Assembly: GCA_015499995.1 (NCBI GenBank)
Contig: JADNRV010000060.1
Span: forward strand, 186,001-250,000
Direction: 5' to 3'
Length of the DNA stretch: 64,000 nt
Origin: Flammula alnicola
Taxonomy: Eukaryota; Basidiomycota; Agaricomycetes; Agaricales; Strophariaceae
Within the stretch, counting starts at the first letter, position 1; every line of letters begins with the position of its first letter. This document shows, one piece after another, positions 23,480 through 41,778 of the stretch. The position numbers and the translations under genes are program-made. The notes below the pieces were generated by a model that was not told the DNA's origin, ran no database searches, and was given only the letters and a program-made list of their open reading frames with translations.

Positions 23480-24310
23480 TCCCTCCGAGCTCCCTCCAAC
23501 GGGCTGTCAGTAAAGCCAAGACGACAGAAGTGCATATATCTCCCCAAACTAACGCGAAAAACCAAGTACTCAACCCCTCTGTCCGCCTTCTTCCGACCGC
23601 TAGTTTACATTTTCGCCTGCTGTAGGACCCTTGATAGGCTGTTCGGGACACAAAACGAATACTAGAAGAGAATGGGGGACACTTGCAGGTAGTCTCTCCT
23701 AGCCAGACTACGATATATGTGATGTGCCCTTCGCTGGCAGGAGAGTGTATGGGTCAAGATACTTCGAGTATCCGTCGGAAAATCCCCCGAAGCTTGATGG
23801 GGTTTCGACTTTTTTCTGGGTGTTATGCCTCGTTCGTTCAGGTACATTATTGCCTACCCACTTCAGTTATTTTTCAATGGAATAAACGTGTATTACCAGG
23901 GGGGGCAGAGCTTTGCATCAATAAGCGCCCGTCGAACAATCCCTACTCCAGTACAAAACGGAGACGCTGCGCCCTTCCAGCTCTAAAGACAGCGGCATGA
24001 CGGACACCCTCAGGCTTTGACCAGCTGACGAACTTTTCTATTTTCGTATTAGGTTTCTTAGCGCTTTGCGGTGTTTTGAGAGACGGAGGTACCGCCGGGA
24101 TCGATCAGGGATCATGTTTAGTAATTCACAACAGTCGCCTGTTGGTATCTCTCGCTTCGACACGTACATCGCACTTAATCCAGTAACAATTTTCCTCTGA
24201 GACATAGACTTGGGGCCAATGTTATGGGTAATTGCAAATTGTTGCGTGAATCAACGATCATGCGGCGTAGACTTAGTAAAGGTGGTTACTAGTGACTACT
24301 GAGAAGCTTA
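23480..24310 (-). repeat. Inverted copy of the CFEM 3'-flank repeat, lying 5' of CFEM D
   Basis: Reverse complement of 19540-20175, interrupted by about 180 bp of unrelated sequence near 23690-23870. It sits upstream of D and in opposite orientation to D, although the equivalent sequence lies downstream of A and B. This suggests that D was inverted after the duplication. Confidence 0.6.
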
Positions 24311-24603
24311 AAGCTATAACATTTATCTGTCAAGCGCTTTACGCGTCAGACGGAGGGAAAGAGGACGACGGCTTGAGGAAGGGTGGGGCAGAGTTTCTTG
24401 TTATATAATATGGAGCTCGAGGTGAGACGACTCTACCGCCTTTCCTTCCGCGACTCTTTGCGCATCATAGTCGAGTCGACCTACCCCAACATTCTCCTCA
24501 TCTGATCCAGAAGTCTCAACTTGATTCTTCATCTCTATATCGCAGTGCAGTTTGCCTCTCTGCAGAACTAGGAGAAACAGTGCGCTAATAAACTCCCAAG
24601 TCA

Positions 24604-24634
24604 GACGTCGAGGATCGTCGTGAATCATGATGTC
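24604..24634 (+). promoter_or_regulatory. Paired GACGTC module of CFEM gene D
   Basis: GACGTC at 24604 and the variant GATGTC at 24629, with the same 25-bp spacing, 111 bp before the ATG. A TTATAAGCTG sequence follows at about 24675, shared with the other copies as the likely core promoter. Confidence 0.45.
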
Positions 24635-24745
24635 CCCGCCGATCCCTTTAAGATTTCGTCACCAAAAATCCAGCTTATAAGCTGAACGTTTATCCAAACG
24701 AAACCTGAAGCTTCGGCCCTCGACACAACTTTTCACCACATCACC

Positions 24746-25290
24746 ATGCGTGTTTCCTTCATCGTACTCAGCATCCTCGGCGTTATCGCCTATTCATCTG
24801 CCACCGCGCTCGAGTCTCGTGACGGCCACAAGGGCGGTGGCAATGGTGGTGGTGGAAGTGGCGGTAGCCACGGTGGTGGGGGCTCCAGTGGGGGTGGATA
24901 TAACGGTGGTGGCAGTGGTGGTAGCCACGGCGGCGGCAGCGACTCCGGCGACTCCTATAGCTACCCCCGTAAAATCCTTCTCCTAAACTCTGTTTCCATG
25001 CGCTAATCTCATCATTTATCTCATCGCAGAATGCTGCTACAATTGTTTGAGCAGCGGTGACACCTACGGGTGCTCGTCTTACTCCGACTATGGATGCCTT
25101 TGCTCCAATAGTGGCTGGAGCGACAGCAAGCGCAGCTGCTTCAAGAGCAATTGCCACGGCGACTCCTACAGCCAGGGTAGAGATTATATCTACTCTAATT
25201 GCAAGAAGGCCGTAAGCCCATTAACCTTTTTCTTTCGTCCTTGTTTTCATTAAACTTGTCGTTCAGGGTCACTACTTGTCTGGTTGGTAA
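24746..25290 (+). CDS. Small secreted CFEM protein D with Gly/Ser/His linker
   Basis: A 142-aa secreted protein in three exons: 24746-24968, 25030-25211 and 25267-25290. After the signal peptide and ALESRDG comes a linker of about 47 residues with GGGNGGGG and GGSHGGG units and more Ser and His than in B or C. The CFEM domain starts with a CC pair as in A (QCCYNC). It continues with YGCSSYSDYGCLCSN, with the haem-ligand Asp present, then CFKSNC and SNC. Exon 3 encodes GHYLSGW. By domain sequence it is closest to A, by linker style to B and C, which points to mixing of segments or independent linker growth. The gene converges on triosephosphate isomerase. Confidence 0.85.
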
Positions 25291-25643
25291 ATCCTCAAAT
25301 TGCAGGATATTCGAAAATGCGCGAGGTATTACACCTGAAATTGACGCTTCTATCTACAATTTGTTCCATCAATAACTATGCACCATTTGAACTTTGAAGT
25401 CTAGTCTACCGTCGTACTTTATTCATTGAATCAGAGTGGAGTGTGTCATTTTTATTTTCAGACAGCTTTGTAAGGCGACCGGATCCATCTTTGCGATACT
25501 TTTGTGATCTGTTTCTGTGGCAGATGAAAATACGTGTGAACTTTGAAGAGCTTCATCGCAAAGCAAAGTGTGAATATCCTTGTTAACCATCTTTTCTACA
25601 AATTACAAAACACAGGACCAACGACTTGCGCCGAGGTTCTTGT

Positions 25644-26672
<1,029 letters not shown>

Positions 26673-27094
26673 TGTTTCTACCTGCTTGTTTCATTAGATT
26701 GAGGGTGAATTCGCCTGAATGTTTACTCACTAAAGGCTTGCGGCTGAATGAAGGGAGAAAGGTCGGAAGTCGTCGGATGCGATGGCAATAAATAGGCTTA
26801 GGCTAAGTTAATATTATTCTTAGTTAAGTTCACTGTCAAGTGTCCTGCGATTAGATAACGGCTGTCTCCCATCACGTGCCCGCCCGGCGCCAGATTATCA
26901 AAATTTGAATTTGCGCACGATCACCAACAAAAGGCTCCAGTCAAAGAACGACGATGAACAAACCTCGGCAAGTACTGGAAGAACAGCGTCGACAAAGGAA
27001 GAGCTGGGGATATGATCTGTACAACGTACGCTTCCTCTCTCTCTTTAGCGACATTTTACCGAGAGAATGATCAGGCTTCAGTTGAAATCCGGAA
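26673..27094. other. Upstream region of TPI
   Basis: About 420 bp. A plus-strand ATG at about 26954 opens a 24-codon frame ending at a GTACGC donor-like site, but the only sensible continuation stops after a few codons. No gene is claimed. Confidence 0.4.
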
Positions 27095-27643
27095 ATGAAG
27101 CCAGTTGTGTCAAGCAACTGCCCTCCTGCAGAAGACGCGACTTGCGTGGCTAAAAAATTCAGCGAGGAACCCGCTGCTCACCTTCCTATCCTTGAGGAGA
27201 AATTTGCTGCTGTCGACGTCGAAATAGAGAAGCTGAAAAAGCAGAGGGAACCTTTGCAAAAAGAAGCTGCACCACATCGCACCAAATTAGCTGCATGCGA
27301 CACGATGCTCACGCCTATTCGACGCCTCCCATACGAAATTCTTCGCGAAATTGCGCACTATGCCATGCCCGAGTATCCTTCGCCATGATTGAAGGCCGCG
27401 CCGCTCTCATTGACGCACGTATCGTCGGCCTGGAGGTCAGCCATTCTGTCATCACCGGGCCTGGCACGTTTGTCGACGACTCTCTACCTCGATATGAAGC
27501 ACGTTGAATCTTTCGGGATGTACACCTACCTGGTAATGGAGTGGTTTGAAAGAGCAAGGGACTCCCTTTGTCTTTCTTCTTCTACACCGGCTGCGACATG
27601 TCAGACGATCAGGGTGTTTCTCGACGAGATCTCTAGCCAGTGA
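27095..27643 (+). pseudogene. F-box protein with an in-frame stop
   Basis: One continuous frame reads through a TGA at 27386-27388. Before the stop lies the typical agaric F-box start: a coiled coil (EEKFAAVDVEIEKLKKQREP), then LTPIRRLPYEILREIAHYAM. After the stop the same frame resumes with PLSLTHVSSAWRSAILSSPG, the 'L..VcsxWRxxalstP' part of the F-box. The stop splits the domain, and the copy ends about 85 codons later instead of after the usual several hundred. F-box proteins are SCF substrate adaptors; this one is probably non-functional. Confidence 0.7.
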
Positions 27644-27997
27644 TAATACTGCGATTTGACTGCGATGACTAAAAAAGGCTACAAGATGATTATGCCAGGC
27701 TAAAATATTTTCTTTTGCGCTTTTTCAACTGGGTGCAGTCATGCCGGCGCTGATGTGCCAGCTGGAGTCTGCACTACTATGTCCTCTATATTAAAATCGC
27801 AATAGGGTGACAGCCGCAAGATTATCTGTAGGTCGTCCGGCTGAGCTTCGCGAATCGGAAAGTGATTTTATTTTTATTTTTATTAGCGAAGGGCACTCAC
27901 ACGCATGTGCATACGCATGATCAAAAGCAACTACCGGTGAGAGTCAGTGTATAACAGGTTTTTTAATCCTTGTCAAGCCTGCAATAACTTCATCAGC
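27644..27997. other. Intergenic, nothing recognised
   Basis: About 350 bp between the F-box relic and the small secreted protein. A short T-rich TTTTATTTTTATTTTTATTA stretch lies at about 27867. No gene or RNA was seen. Confidence 0.5.
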
Positions 27998-28409
27998 ATG
28001 TTCCATCTCACTGTCGGGATAAGCGCTTTGCTGATCGCCGTCCTTTACTGGCCCGCACCAGGCAGAGCAGATATCATTGCGTTTTCTGGGAACTTATGCG
28101 ATGGTGATGAGGGTTCCAACGTCGCCTGTGATGGGAGTTGCCACTCTTTCTCGAATCGCCACTCGTTCCAGGCAAGTAACTCCTTATTGTGACTCTTTGC
28201 ATGTATCTTGGAGACGATGAATTTAAAGTGACACGTTAATATAGGTCGTTGCCGCAGGCGCTCACTGCGTAACGGCGTTCGAAAACGCCAACTGCGACAC
28301 CCTCGTGGGAGTTTTCCAGAATCAAGGCAACGCGAGCTGTGTTAATGTTAATACAGGCACCAATGTTCAGTCGTTCAGCTGTTCCGCGAACAATACGTGT
28401 GTCGTTTAA
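27998..28409 (+). CDS. Small secreted protein with eight cysteines, unknown family
   Basis: A 112-aa protein from two exons (27998-28171 and 28245-28409). The N-terminus MFHLTVGISALLIAVLYW is a clear signal peptide. The mature part has eight cysteines (NLC, VAC, GSC, AHC, ANC, ASC, FSC and NTC contexts) and no Lys-rich or membrane segment, so it is probably disulphide-bonded and extracellular. It is not a CFEM protein: the D-x-x-C-x-C core is absent. The intron has a textbook GC donor (CAG followed by GCAAGT). If unspliced, the frame would stop after seven more codons and lose five cysteines. Function is unknown; an effector-like or wall role would be a guess. Confidence 0.7.
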
Positions 28410-29112
28410 ATGGTATGTATTTCGCATCGATGTGACTCGAATAACCGGGTTGACTGGGCTTCATATACAGATCTACATATCTCTGGACGTCTTTGGAATG
28501 GATTCAAGGAGGCACTGGCACTATACAAGAAATAACTGTGTGATGGTAAAACTGCGAACTTGATGACCGCACGCGTCTGATCGCGGGCATCCCACATTTG
28601 AATACTTCGCACTGTCGAGGCCCTGAGAACGGGTCCGGTACACATGAGGTTACCGCCAAAGTTAGATGACATACAGTCTCCTTCGCAGGCGAAATATATC
28701 CTGCTGCGTAGAATCCTTTCGGCACCAATGATATCCAATCGGCGAGGCTTGAAGCTCGTAATAGATAATGTACGATGGGTGCCCTACGAATCTTGTAAGA
28801 ATCTGTAAGAATCAAGTTGAGCATCTATGTAGCATAAGTACAATGCCTGGCCTCGGATATGTTTCCGTGCTCGATGTCAGCATCAATGGTCAAAGATTGT
28901 TATGTAAGCTGCCGAACGATTACGCCGCCGCATGCTGAGGACAGAAACAGCGCTTTCGTGTGTATATCCATGCGGTTCCGAATGCTTTCTGTGTCATCTT
29001 CGTGCTTTGCTTCTTTGCTTTCGTTCACTTCCACCCAATGCCAGCTGGAAAGGTTTGCGCCTGAAAAAATTTGTTTAACCAAAGTTACCAAGCGCCTCGA
29101 CGCGACTCAGAC
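28410..29112. other. Intergenic region before the ABC transporter
   Basis: About 700 bp with short overlapping frames on both strands and no recognised domain. It probably contains the ABC transporter promoter. Confidence 0.5.
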
Positions 29113-35559
<6,447 letters not shown>

Positions 35560-36451
35560 TTGTTATATTCCCTTTACTCCTTGCTTCTCCTTCAGTGATT
35601 TAAATGACAGATAGTGGACTCCTTTAGAAATAATTGATTATAAGATATGGCAATGCCACTATGTGGTACGATTACCACAAGTCCTGTCAAGAACTTTGCA
35701 AGAAACCCAATAAAACTAATCATTGAATTTGGAGCTGTGGGGTACAACATATTCCGACACATTCTACGGTATCTATTAGAGTAAGCTAGGTCAATGTTTA
35801 TTTCTAACAGTAACATACACTCGAGTATTTCATGTGTGCAACGACAAGAGGGCAATCAAATTAGGAAATAATATCCACTTCGAGACAAGTCCATTTGCTG
35901 AATTCGAAGACCACATCAAATGATGGGAAGTCAAGTATTCAGCAAAGAGAAGAGTACATGAAAAGGAATCCCCCGACGATACAAGCTGGTAGGTGCAGCA
36001 GCACGGTCATCACGTACGAGGGGTGCAAGCAGAGCCCAAGGACCTGGGGCGGCAAAAATGAGATAACCGGATATAGAGGCTGTGCCTCCATAATAGTGGT
36101 TAAACTATTAAGAACAGATACTACACTTGATCTAAGCCATGTAGGCCAGAGCGGTAAAGAATCAGATTTGTTAGTTAAGGCATATATACTGACGCTTCGG
36201 CGCACGGACCATGGTATTTTCGAGTCACGACGACCACGTGTAGAGCAAAATATTCGAATACCATGATGAGACCATATGACTTAGTCACCTTGGAGCAACT
36301 TACTCTGTCATTCGTAGACGCGAAGAATGCAAGGCTGACCTCAAAACAAAGATACATGTTATTAACATAATTCAGAACAGTCGCAGGGCGTAATCTGATT
36401 CATATGATCTGAATCGAAGCGCTAAGAGGGCGAAACGCATGCAAACTCACC
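35560..36451. other. Intergenic, no gene supported
   Basis: About 890 bp. A 123-codon plus-strand frame (35895-36266) and shorter minus-strand frames overlap without domain signal or splice context. It is mostly AT-rich 3' flank of the ABC transporter and of R2. Confidence 0.5.
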
Positions 36452-37553
36452 TTATCTCCGTGAATGCTCGATGAAAGAAAGGAAGTCCTCGCCGTGAGGT
36501 CTTTTATTTAACGGATAGGACCACGGTTGATACTTTTTCTTAGCCGCGGGTTTTCTTTTTGACAAGAGGCTTCCGGAAGATGGAGGAGCAATGTAGCCAT
36601 CGTAGCCCTCCAAAACACACTGAATGGGTTCAATGATCTCAAGGAATCGCAGAACCAACGTTGGTCCTAGATTAGAGTGTTCGGGAAGAGTCGACAGTTC
36701 AAACCGAGCCTTCACATGACCTGGTCGACAGAGCAAGTGATGATACGTCGTTAGAATCACATTTCACATCCAGAAAGAATTGAATACGCTCACCGATATA
36801 CGGAATTCGATGGTCTTTGAAATCGCCCCGTCTGTCTGTGAATAAGTTTGCAATGCGGACAATTGCCACGCTTTTCCGAGTAAAGAGAGTTAGATCCTGT
36901 GTACTGAGACCAATATTGAGAATAAACGGCTGCGTGATGGAATACAGCGTCCGGTGCATTCCTGTTGGGTATAACAGTGACAATTTCTTCACATCGTCGA
37001 CGAGGTCCTCATCGAGGAAACCATCGTCGATTAACAAGGGCGAGAATCCTTCACACGACTTGTGTCTGATAATTTTGTGAAGGGGTATGCACCACGGCTT
37101 CCCAATACTGCTGAGAAGGTCTCGGCCTTCATCGAAACGTGTAACATCATCGCAAATGCGGAAACGTACTTCTCCAGAGATTGCTGGCTGGTCCGCTGGA
37201 AGGTAGTAGTACAGGAACCCTCTGGTGTCCTCTGGGAAGGGGTCGATTATGCAGGTTCGGTGTTTGTCTCGGCATCGATAGCGAACATTGCGGACTATGT
37301 GCTTGCCTGACTTCAAGTTTGTCTCTCCATTGGAGGCTTGGTTTGCTGAAAAGATATTGAACCGAGTGGTATGGCATCCCGACAAATCGATTATTTCTTG
37401 CCCCACTTCTGATAGCTTTTCAGGCCTCAAAGTCAGAATGGGACGAACTATCGCTGTTTCAGCACGGTTGATGACTTCGGGCTCGTCTCTGGCTATCTGA
37501 TAAGCCAGCAGGTTCGGAAGTCGTGAGTTGGATGATTCAGAAGACCAGATCAT
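36452..37553 (-). CDS. R-family member R2, intact, function unknown
   Basis: A 342-aa protein of an unrecognised family, two exons (36794-37553 and 36452-36720) with a 73-nt intron at the position conserved in all copies. Conserved blocks in order are SEVGQEIIDLSG, RGFLYYYLPAD, EVRFRICDD, KPWCIPLHKI, QPFILNIG, then after the intron KARFELSTLPEH, QCVLEGYDGYI and QPWSYPLN. There is no signal peptide or membrane helix; the composition suggests a soluble intracellular protein. R2 is the most divergent copy (YYYLP where the others have YLHLP) and carries a longer N-terminal segment in place of the separate first exon seen in R1, R4 and R5. No broken codon was seen. I do not know the function; I recall similar multicopy hypothetical proteins in Agaricales but cannot verify this here. 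Confidence 0.75.
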
Positions 37554-38291
37554 AAGTTTCCACTCACTGAGAATTGCCTTTCACCTCTAGTTCCGCGACT
37601 CCACAGACGCTTATGTGAAGACCCAAATACCCTGTGACAGGAGAGGTACCCATTTATCTGGCAAAAAGCTCGAGGTAGGCGGCGGCCTATTGAGGCAAAC
37701 ATTGTTGTCCGGTACGTCGGGACTTGGGATGCTTCAACAAGCTAGTTTGAAGGCACGTCCGACGAGACGGCAGTCGGGTGGGAATACTACGCATATATTG
37801 ATCAGCTCATAGTTTCTAGTTGCATCCCAGGACCCAGATATATCATTCATGAATCCTCACCAGCCAGTGTCGCCGTGATGGTTGAGTGTAAGATAAGTAC
37901 GCGACGCGTTGTCATCGTCGTGACGATCAAACAGAGCACAGCCGAGGCTTTGATCTGAGGGTTTCAACCTGAACCATGAACTTGTAGGCCTGTGTGTGTG
38001 TGGGCCCTCTTTCCCTCACATAGCGCGGCGGTTCTTTCTCCAACGCGTAGGCATATCTTTTTCTTGGACATTCGTGGTGCTGCAGTCAACTGACCGTAAC
38101 CCATAGGCATTACACAGGCCTCGCGCCCCATTTCTAATTCCTTCGATTGTTCGACATAAAGGTGATCGACTATCGTCACTACTTCAACACCTAGGTTTGA
38201 CAAACTCGACCGAAATTACCTGCGTCAACCCCTGCTTTCTTGTGCAGTCTGCTCCTGCACCACTTGGGTCCGAATACAATGCAGAAGAGGG
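37554..38291. other. Intergenic region between divergent R2 and R3
   Basis: About 740 bp separating two R copies that point away from each other. It contains a TGTGTGTGTGTGGG tract near 37990. No gene is supported. The right part resembles the 5' flanks of the other R copies weakly. Confidence 0.45.
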
Positions 38292-39385
38292 ATGTTTGCA
38301 ATGCAACATCTATCGACGTCCACTATCCAGCTGCATAAACAAGGCCGACCGTCTAATTGGGCGGCGTGGTGGTTGTCTTCCAGTGTTGCATCGTCTACTT
38401 CAATTTATCAGGAAATGCGAGAAGAGGACGTATGTGGCCCTCCCTGTTTGGAACGCTCTTGGTTTGGCAGTCTGAGTTAACGCCGACTGCTTAGACAACG
38501 AGTCCCTTCGATGGCCCTGAGAGTCATTATGCGGGTGGAAGATGGCGGCTGGGCCGGGAGATTTATGATCTTTCGGGGCAGGTGAAGACGCATTTCTTTC
38601 ACGGTTCAGTCCCTCAAGTTACAGAAGAGAGAGCAAATTCGGACGCCGCTCTACAGTATCGTCACGAACTAGCAAATCGCGTAAGTAAACCGGTCCCACT
38701 CACCAAAGGGTACCAGAGGAGTACCCTACCTTCTGGCCATTACGATATATCAGCCCAAATACGATTCCGCATCTGCGACAGTGCAGCCGGCTTTAACCAT
38801 GGTCACGACATTACTGGAGAACCATGGAATGTGTGTCTCTGCATCATCAAATTTCCATGTACAGCGCATTTGCCATTACTCCAGTCCACTCTTCCAATTT
38901 GTACTATGACCTCAATAAACCCTTGGACCTTGCCCTCAGTGGAATCCGTCTTTCCCTTACGACGCGACGCAGCCTTGAAATAATCCAGATGTTCCACATA
39001 TTGAGGGATCACCGCCCAACCCAGGGTGTTTATCGGAAACCATACACTGGTGAGCACGTCGATACAGCTGGCTCACTAAGCCTAACCGATCTCTCTATTT
39101 TCTAGCCTCGTCCGGGCTCGCTTCGAGCTACCTACTCTCCCTGAGCATATCACATTGGGTCCGACATTGCTTCTGCGAATCCTTGACATCATTAAACCGG
39201 TTCAATGAGTTATAGACGGCTATGACAATTACATTGCCTTTCCAGAATCTGGCACTTTACGACAGGACAATACCGACCATGGCGTTACCCGTTGAACTCC
39301 AGGGCTTTCGGGCCAGCCTTTTACACATTCATGCAAAATTCGCAGTCGACACACGGTCATACTTCTGTCTGGCGAGCAGCACTAT
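38292..39385 (+). pseudogene. R-family member R3, decayed
   Basis: Plus-strand copy with several lesions. The first exon is recognisable (CINKADRLIGRRGGCLPVLH) but out of frame with its ATG by two bases. The middle part keeps LPSGHYDISAQIRFRICDS and GEPWNVCL and then loses sequence where R4 has its SALYRSLLEEG region. The last part reads VRARFELPTLPEH-like sequence but carries TGA (39206-39208) where the others encode the Cys of QC(V/I)I. It cannot make the full protein. Confidence 0.7.
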
Positions 39386-39471
39386 TGTATAATCCGTAGA
39401 ATTATATTTCTAATGTACCACTAAGATATGTGAAATTTCTTCCTCGTCCGCCAAATGTCACAATCGCGGAT

Positions 39472-39477
39472 CACGTG
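39472..39477. promoter_or_regulatory. CACGTG element upstream of R4
   Basis: Palindromic CACGTG within GGATCACGTGATT, 377 bp before the R4 first-exon ATG. R1 and R5 have the same core at 360-380 bp. CACGTG is the E-box bound by bHLH factors; binding is inferred. Confidence 0.35.
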
Positions 39478-39848
39478 ATTGTAACAAAGGTTTCAAATTC
39501 TTGACTTGATCATGAAATTCAACTTGCAAAACGTCGTTCTTGCAACGTTCAACTTCTATCCGGGCCCTGAACTAGTGGGGTCTGTATTTAGGAAATCCTG
39601 TCCTTCTATCGAAAAACGCAAAAAACGCACGTAGCGCAACGAGTCTTGCTCGAGCACGTAAGTACTGTATATCTCTTTCTTGATCAGTGTTGTAGTCAAC
39701 TGATCGCACCTCTAGGCCCGCGTTCCTAAGACCTTCGATTGTCAGCTCCGCCTTCAAGACCTGGATTTGAAAGCTTGACCGAAGGCAACATATTTTGCGC
39801 CAGTTTTCGGTCACGCTCTTGCATTCACTTGGGGTCCCAAGAAGAGGG

Positions 39849-41167
39849 ATGTTCGCACTACAACCCATTCCTCGACTCGTCCTCTGTCCAGCTACATAGG
39901 CGAGGCCAATGGTTTAATTTGCCGCCGTGGTGGCAGTCTTCCATCGCTCCATCGTATACATCTCAACGTTATCGGAAATCGCGAGAAGAGACCGTTCTCT
40001 GTACGTGGCCCTCCCTGATTGGAACACTCTTGGTATGGTCGTTAACGCCTGCCGCCTAGACAACGAATCCATTCGAGGAACTTCAGAGCCATAACGTGGT
40101 CGGAAGACGGCGTATGCCAACAGTACATCGTGTCATCCGGACCCTTATACCGGACAAGATGTCGCAGCTGGGCCAGGAGATTTACGATCTGTCAGGGCGC
40201 GGAAAGACGCTCTTCCAGATGCTCTTCTTTCACGAGTCATTCCCTCAAGATGACCGAAGAGAGAGTGCAAATTCGCGCGTCATTCTTCACTATCGCCACC
40301 AAGTAGTAAATGGCGTCTGTGCGACAGTCCCATTTCCGAAGGATACTAGAGGAGTCCTCTACTTGCATCTGCCTTCCGGCCATTCCGACATATCAGCGCA
40401 GATACGATTCCGTGTCTGTCATACTCTAGCCGGCTTTAAACAAGGTCGCGATTTATGTGATGACATTACTGGAGAACCATGGAACGTGCCTCTATGTTCA
40501 ATTGTCAAAGTTCCTATGTACAGCGCACTGTATCGGTCGTTGCTTGAAGAGGGTCTCATTGACACGGGCCTCATTTCTGATATACACAATTTGCCCATAA
40601 CCCGCACTTCTTCTTATTTGTATGACCTCAACCAGCCGTTTATCTTGGACCTTGCCCACAATGCAATCCAGCTCAGCCTTACGACGAGACGAAGCCTTGA
40701 AACAATCAAGGTGATCTACATGTTGACGGATAGACGTCCAGCTAAGGGTATTCATTGGAACCCATACCGTGGTGAGCACCTCCATGCACATTATTTTGGC
40801 GTTGGTAAAGCAAAGCTGGCTCACCAAACATAACCGCTTTTTCGGGTTTCTAGGCCTCGTCCGCGCTCGCTTTGAGGTGTCTACTCTGCCTGAGCATGTT
40901 GCAATGGGTCCGACGTTGCTTGTGCGGATTCTTGATATCATCAAGCCGGTCCAATGTGTTATAGACGACTATGACAATTACATTGCCTTTCCAGAAGCCG
41001 GTGCTTTTGTTTCCAAGATGTCTAAAAAGAAAGACCAATATCGACCATGGCATTACTCTCTGAACTCCAGACCTATGGGGAAGGCCTTTTACACATTCAT
41101 AAAAAATTCGCAGCCGACACATAGTCATAACGATATGCCCCGTCTAGCGAGCAGTGCTAGCGTATAA
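39849..41167 (+). CDS. R-family member R4, nearly intact
   Basis: Three-exon copy. Exons 2 (40060-40771) and 3 (40854-41167) form a continuous 342-codon unit including the stop. It has LGQEIYDLSGRG, RGVLYLHLPSGHSDISAQ, IRFRVCHTL, GEPWNVPL, QPFILDLAH, then VRARFEVSTLPEHV, QCVIDDYDNYIAFPEAG and RPWHYSLNS. The short first exon (39849-40000, then a 59-nt intron) carries two extra bases relative to R5 and R1, so the family ATG at 39849 is out of frame. Translation might instead begin at a Met in exon 2 (40096). R4 is about as long as intact R2 and very close to R5 at nucleotide level, so they are recent duplicates. Function is unknown; no signal peptide or membrane segment was seen. Confidence 0.65.
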
Positions 41168-41778
41168 GCCGTAGAATTGTATTTCCAATGTACAAGTACC
41201 ATCACGATATATGACATTTCTTCCGCGTCCGGGAACGTTGCGCTACCGGTATGAATATTTTTTTTTTGCTTTGCAAAGCTGGGACTCGCCTAACTCACCT
41301 TATCCACCCTGCATGTCAGTACTTACTTCTAAAATTGCGAGCCTGAGCTGTTCTGACTGATAGTAATTTATTACTTCGTAAGTAGCATAATCGTAGATCA
41401 CGTGGTTCTAACATTGGCGAAGCGAGCCTTGCCCCCGCCAAAGCCCATGAGAGTTTTCAGTTGAACTACTATTAGTACTTATAAGTACTAAGGTCTGGCT
41501 CTGCACACGTCTTCCTCTCTGCCCCAAAAACGCACGTCGCCCGGCGGGTCTTTCTCGACCCCGTAAGTATCTCTCTGTCTTGCACATCTGCGATGCCGCC
41601 CCAGTCCGAGTCAACTGATCGCACCTAGGCGTTTCTAACATCTTCGAATAATCGAGTTGTCTAATTCGAGAGGGTTCGACACTGCAAATCAAGATTATCT
41701 AGCCCGAAAACATCCTATATAAAGCTAGCTTTGGTTTACGCTACTGCACTCGAAGTCCCAATACTACGGAGAAGAAGG
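41168..41778. other. Intergenic; duplicated 5' flank of R5
   Basis: About 610 bp. Its right part matches the sequence before R4: a CACGTG at 41399, a GTAAGT-type site after CCCC near 41563 and a CAACTGATCGCACCTAGG block near 41610. This shows that the duplicated unit includes promoter and 5' leader. A T9 run lies near 41260. Confidence 0.5.

Noticed and set aside
26954..27026. Short divergent gene starting MNKPRQVLEEQRRQRKSW
   Set aside because: After the only plausible intron the frame stops within a few codons; no family recognised.
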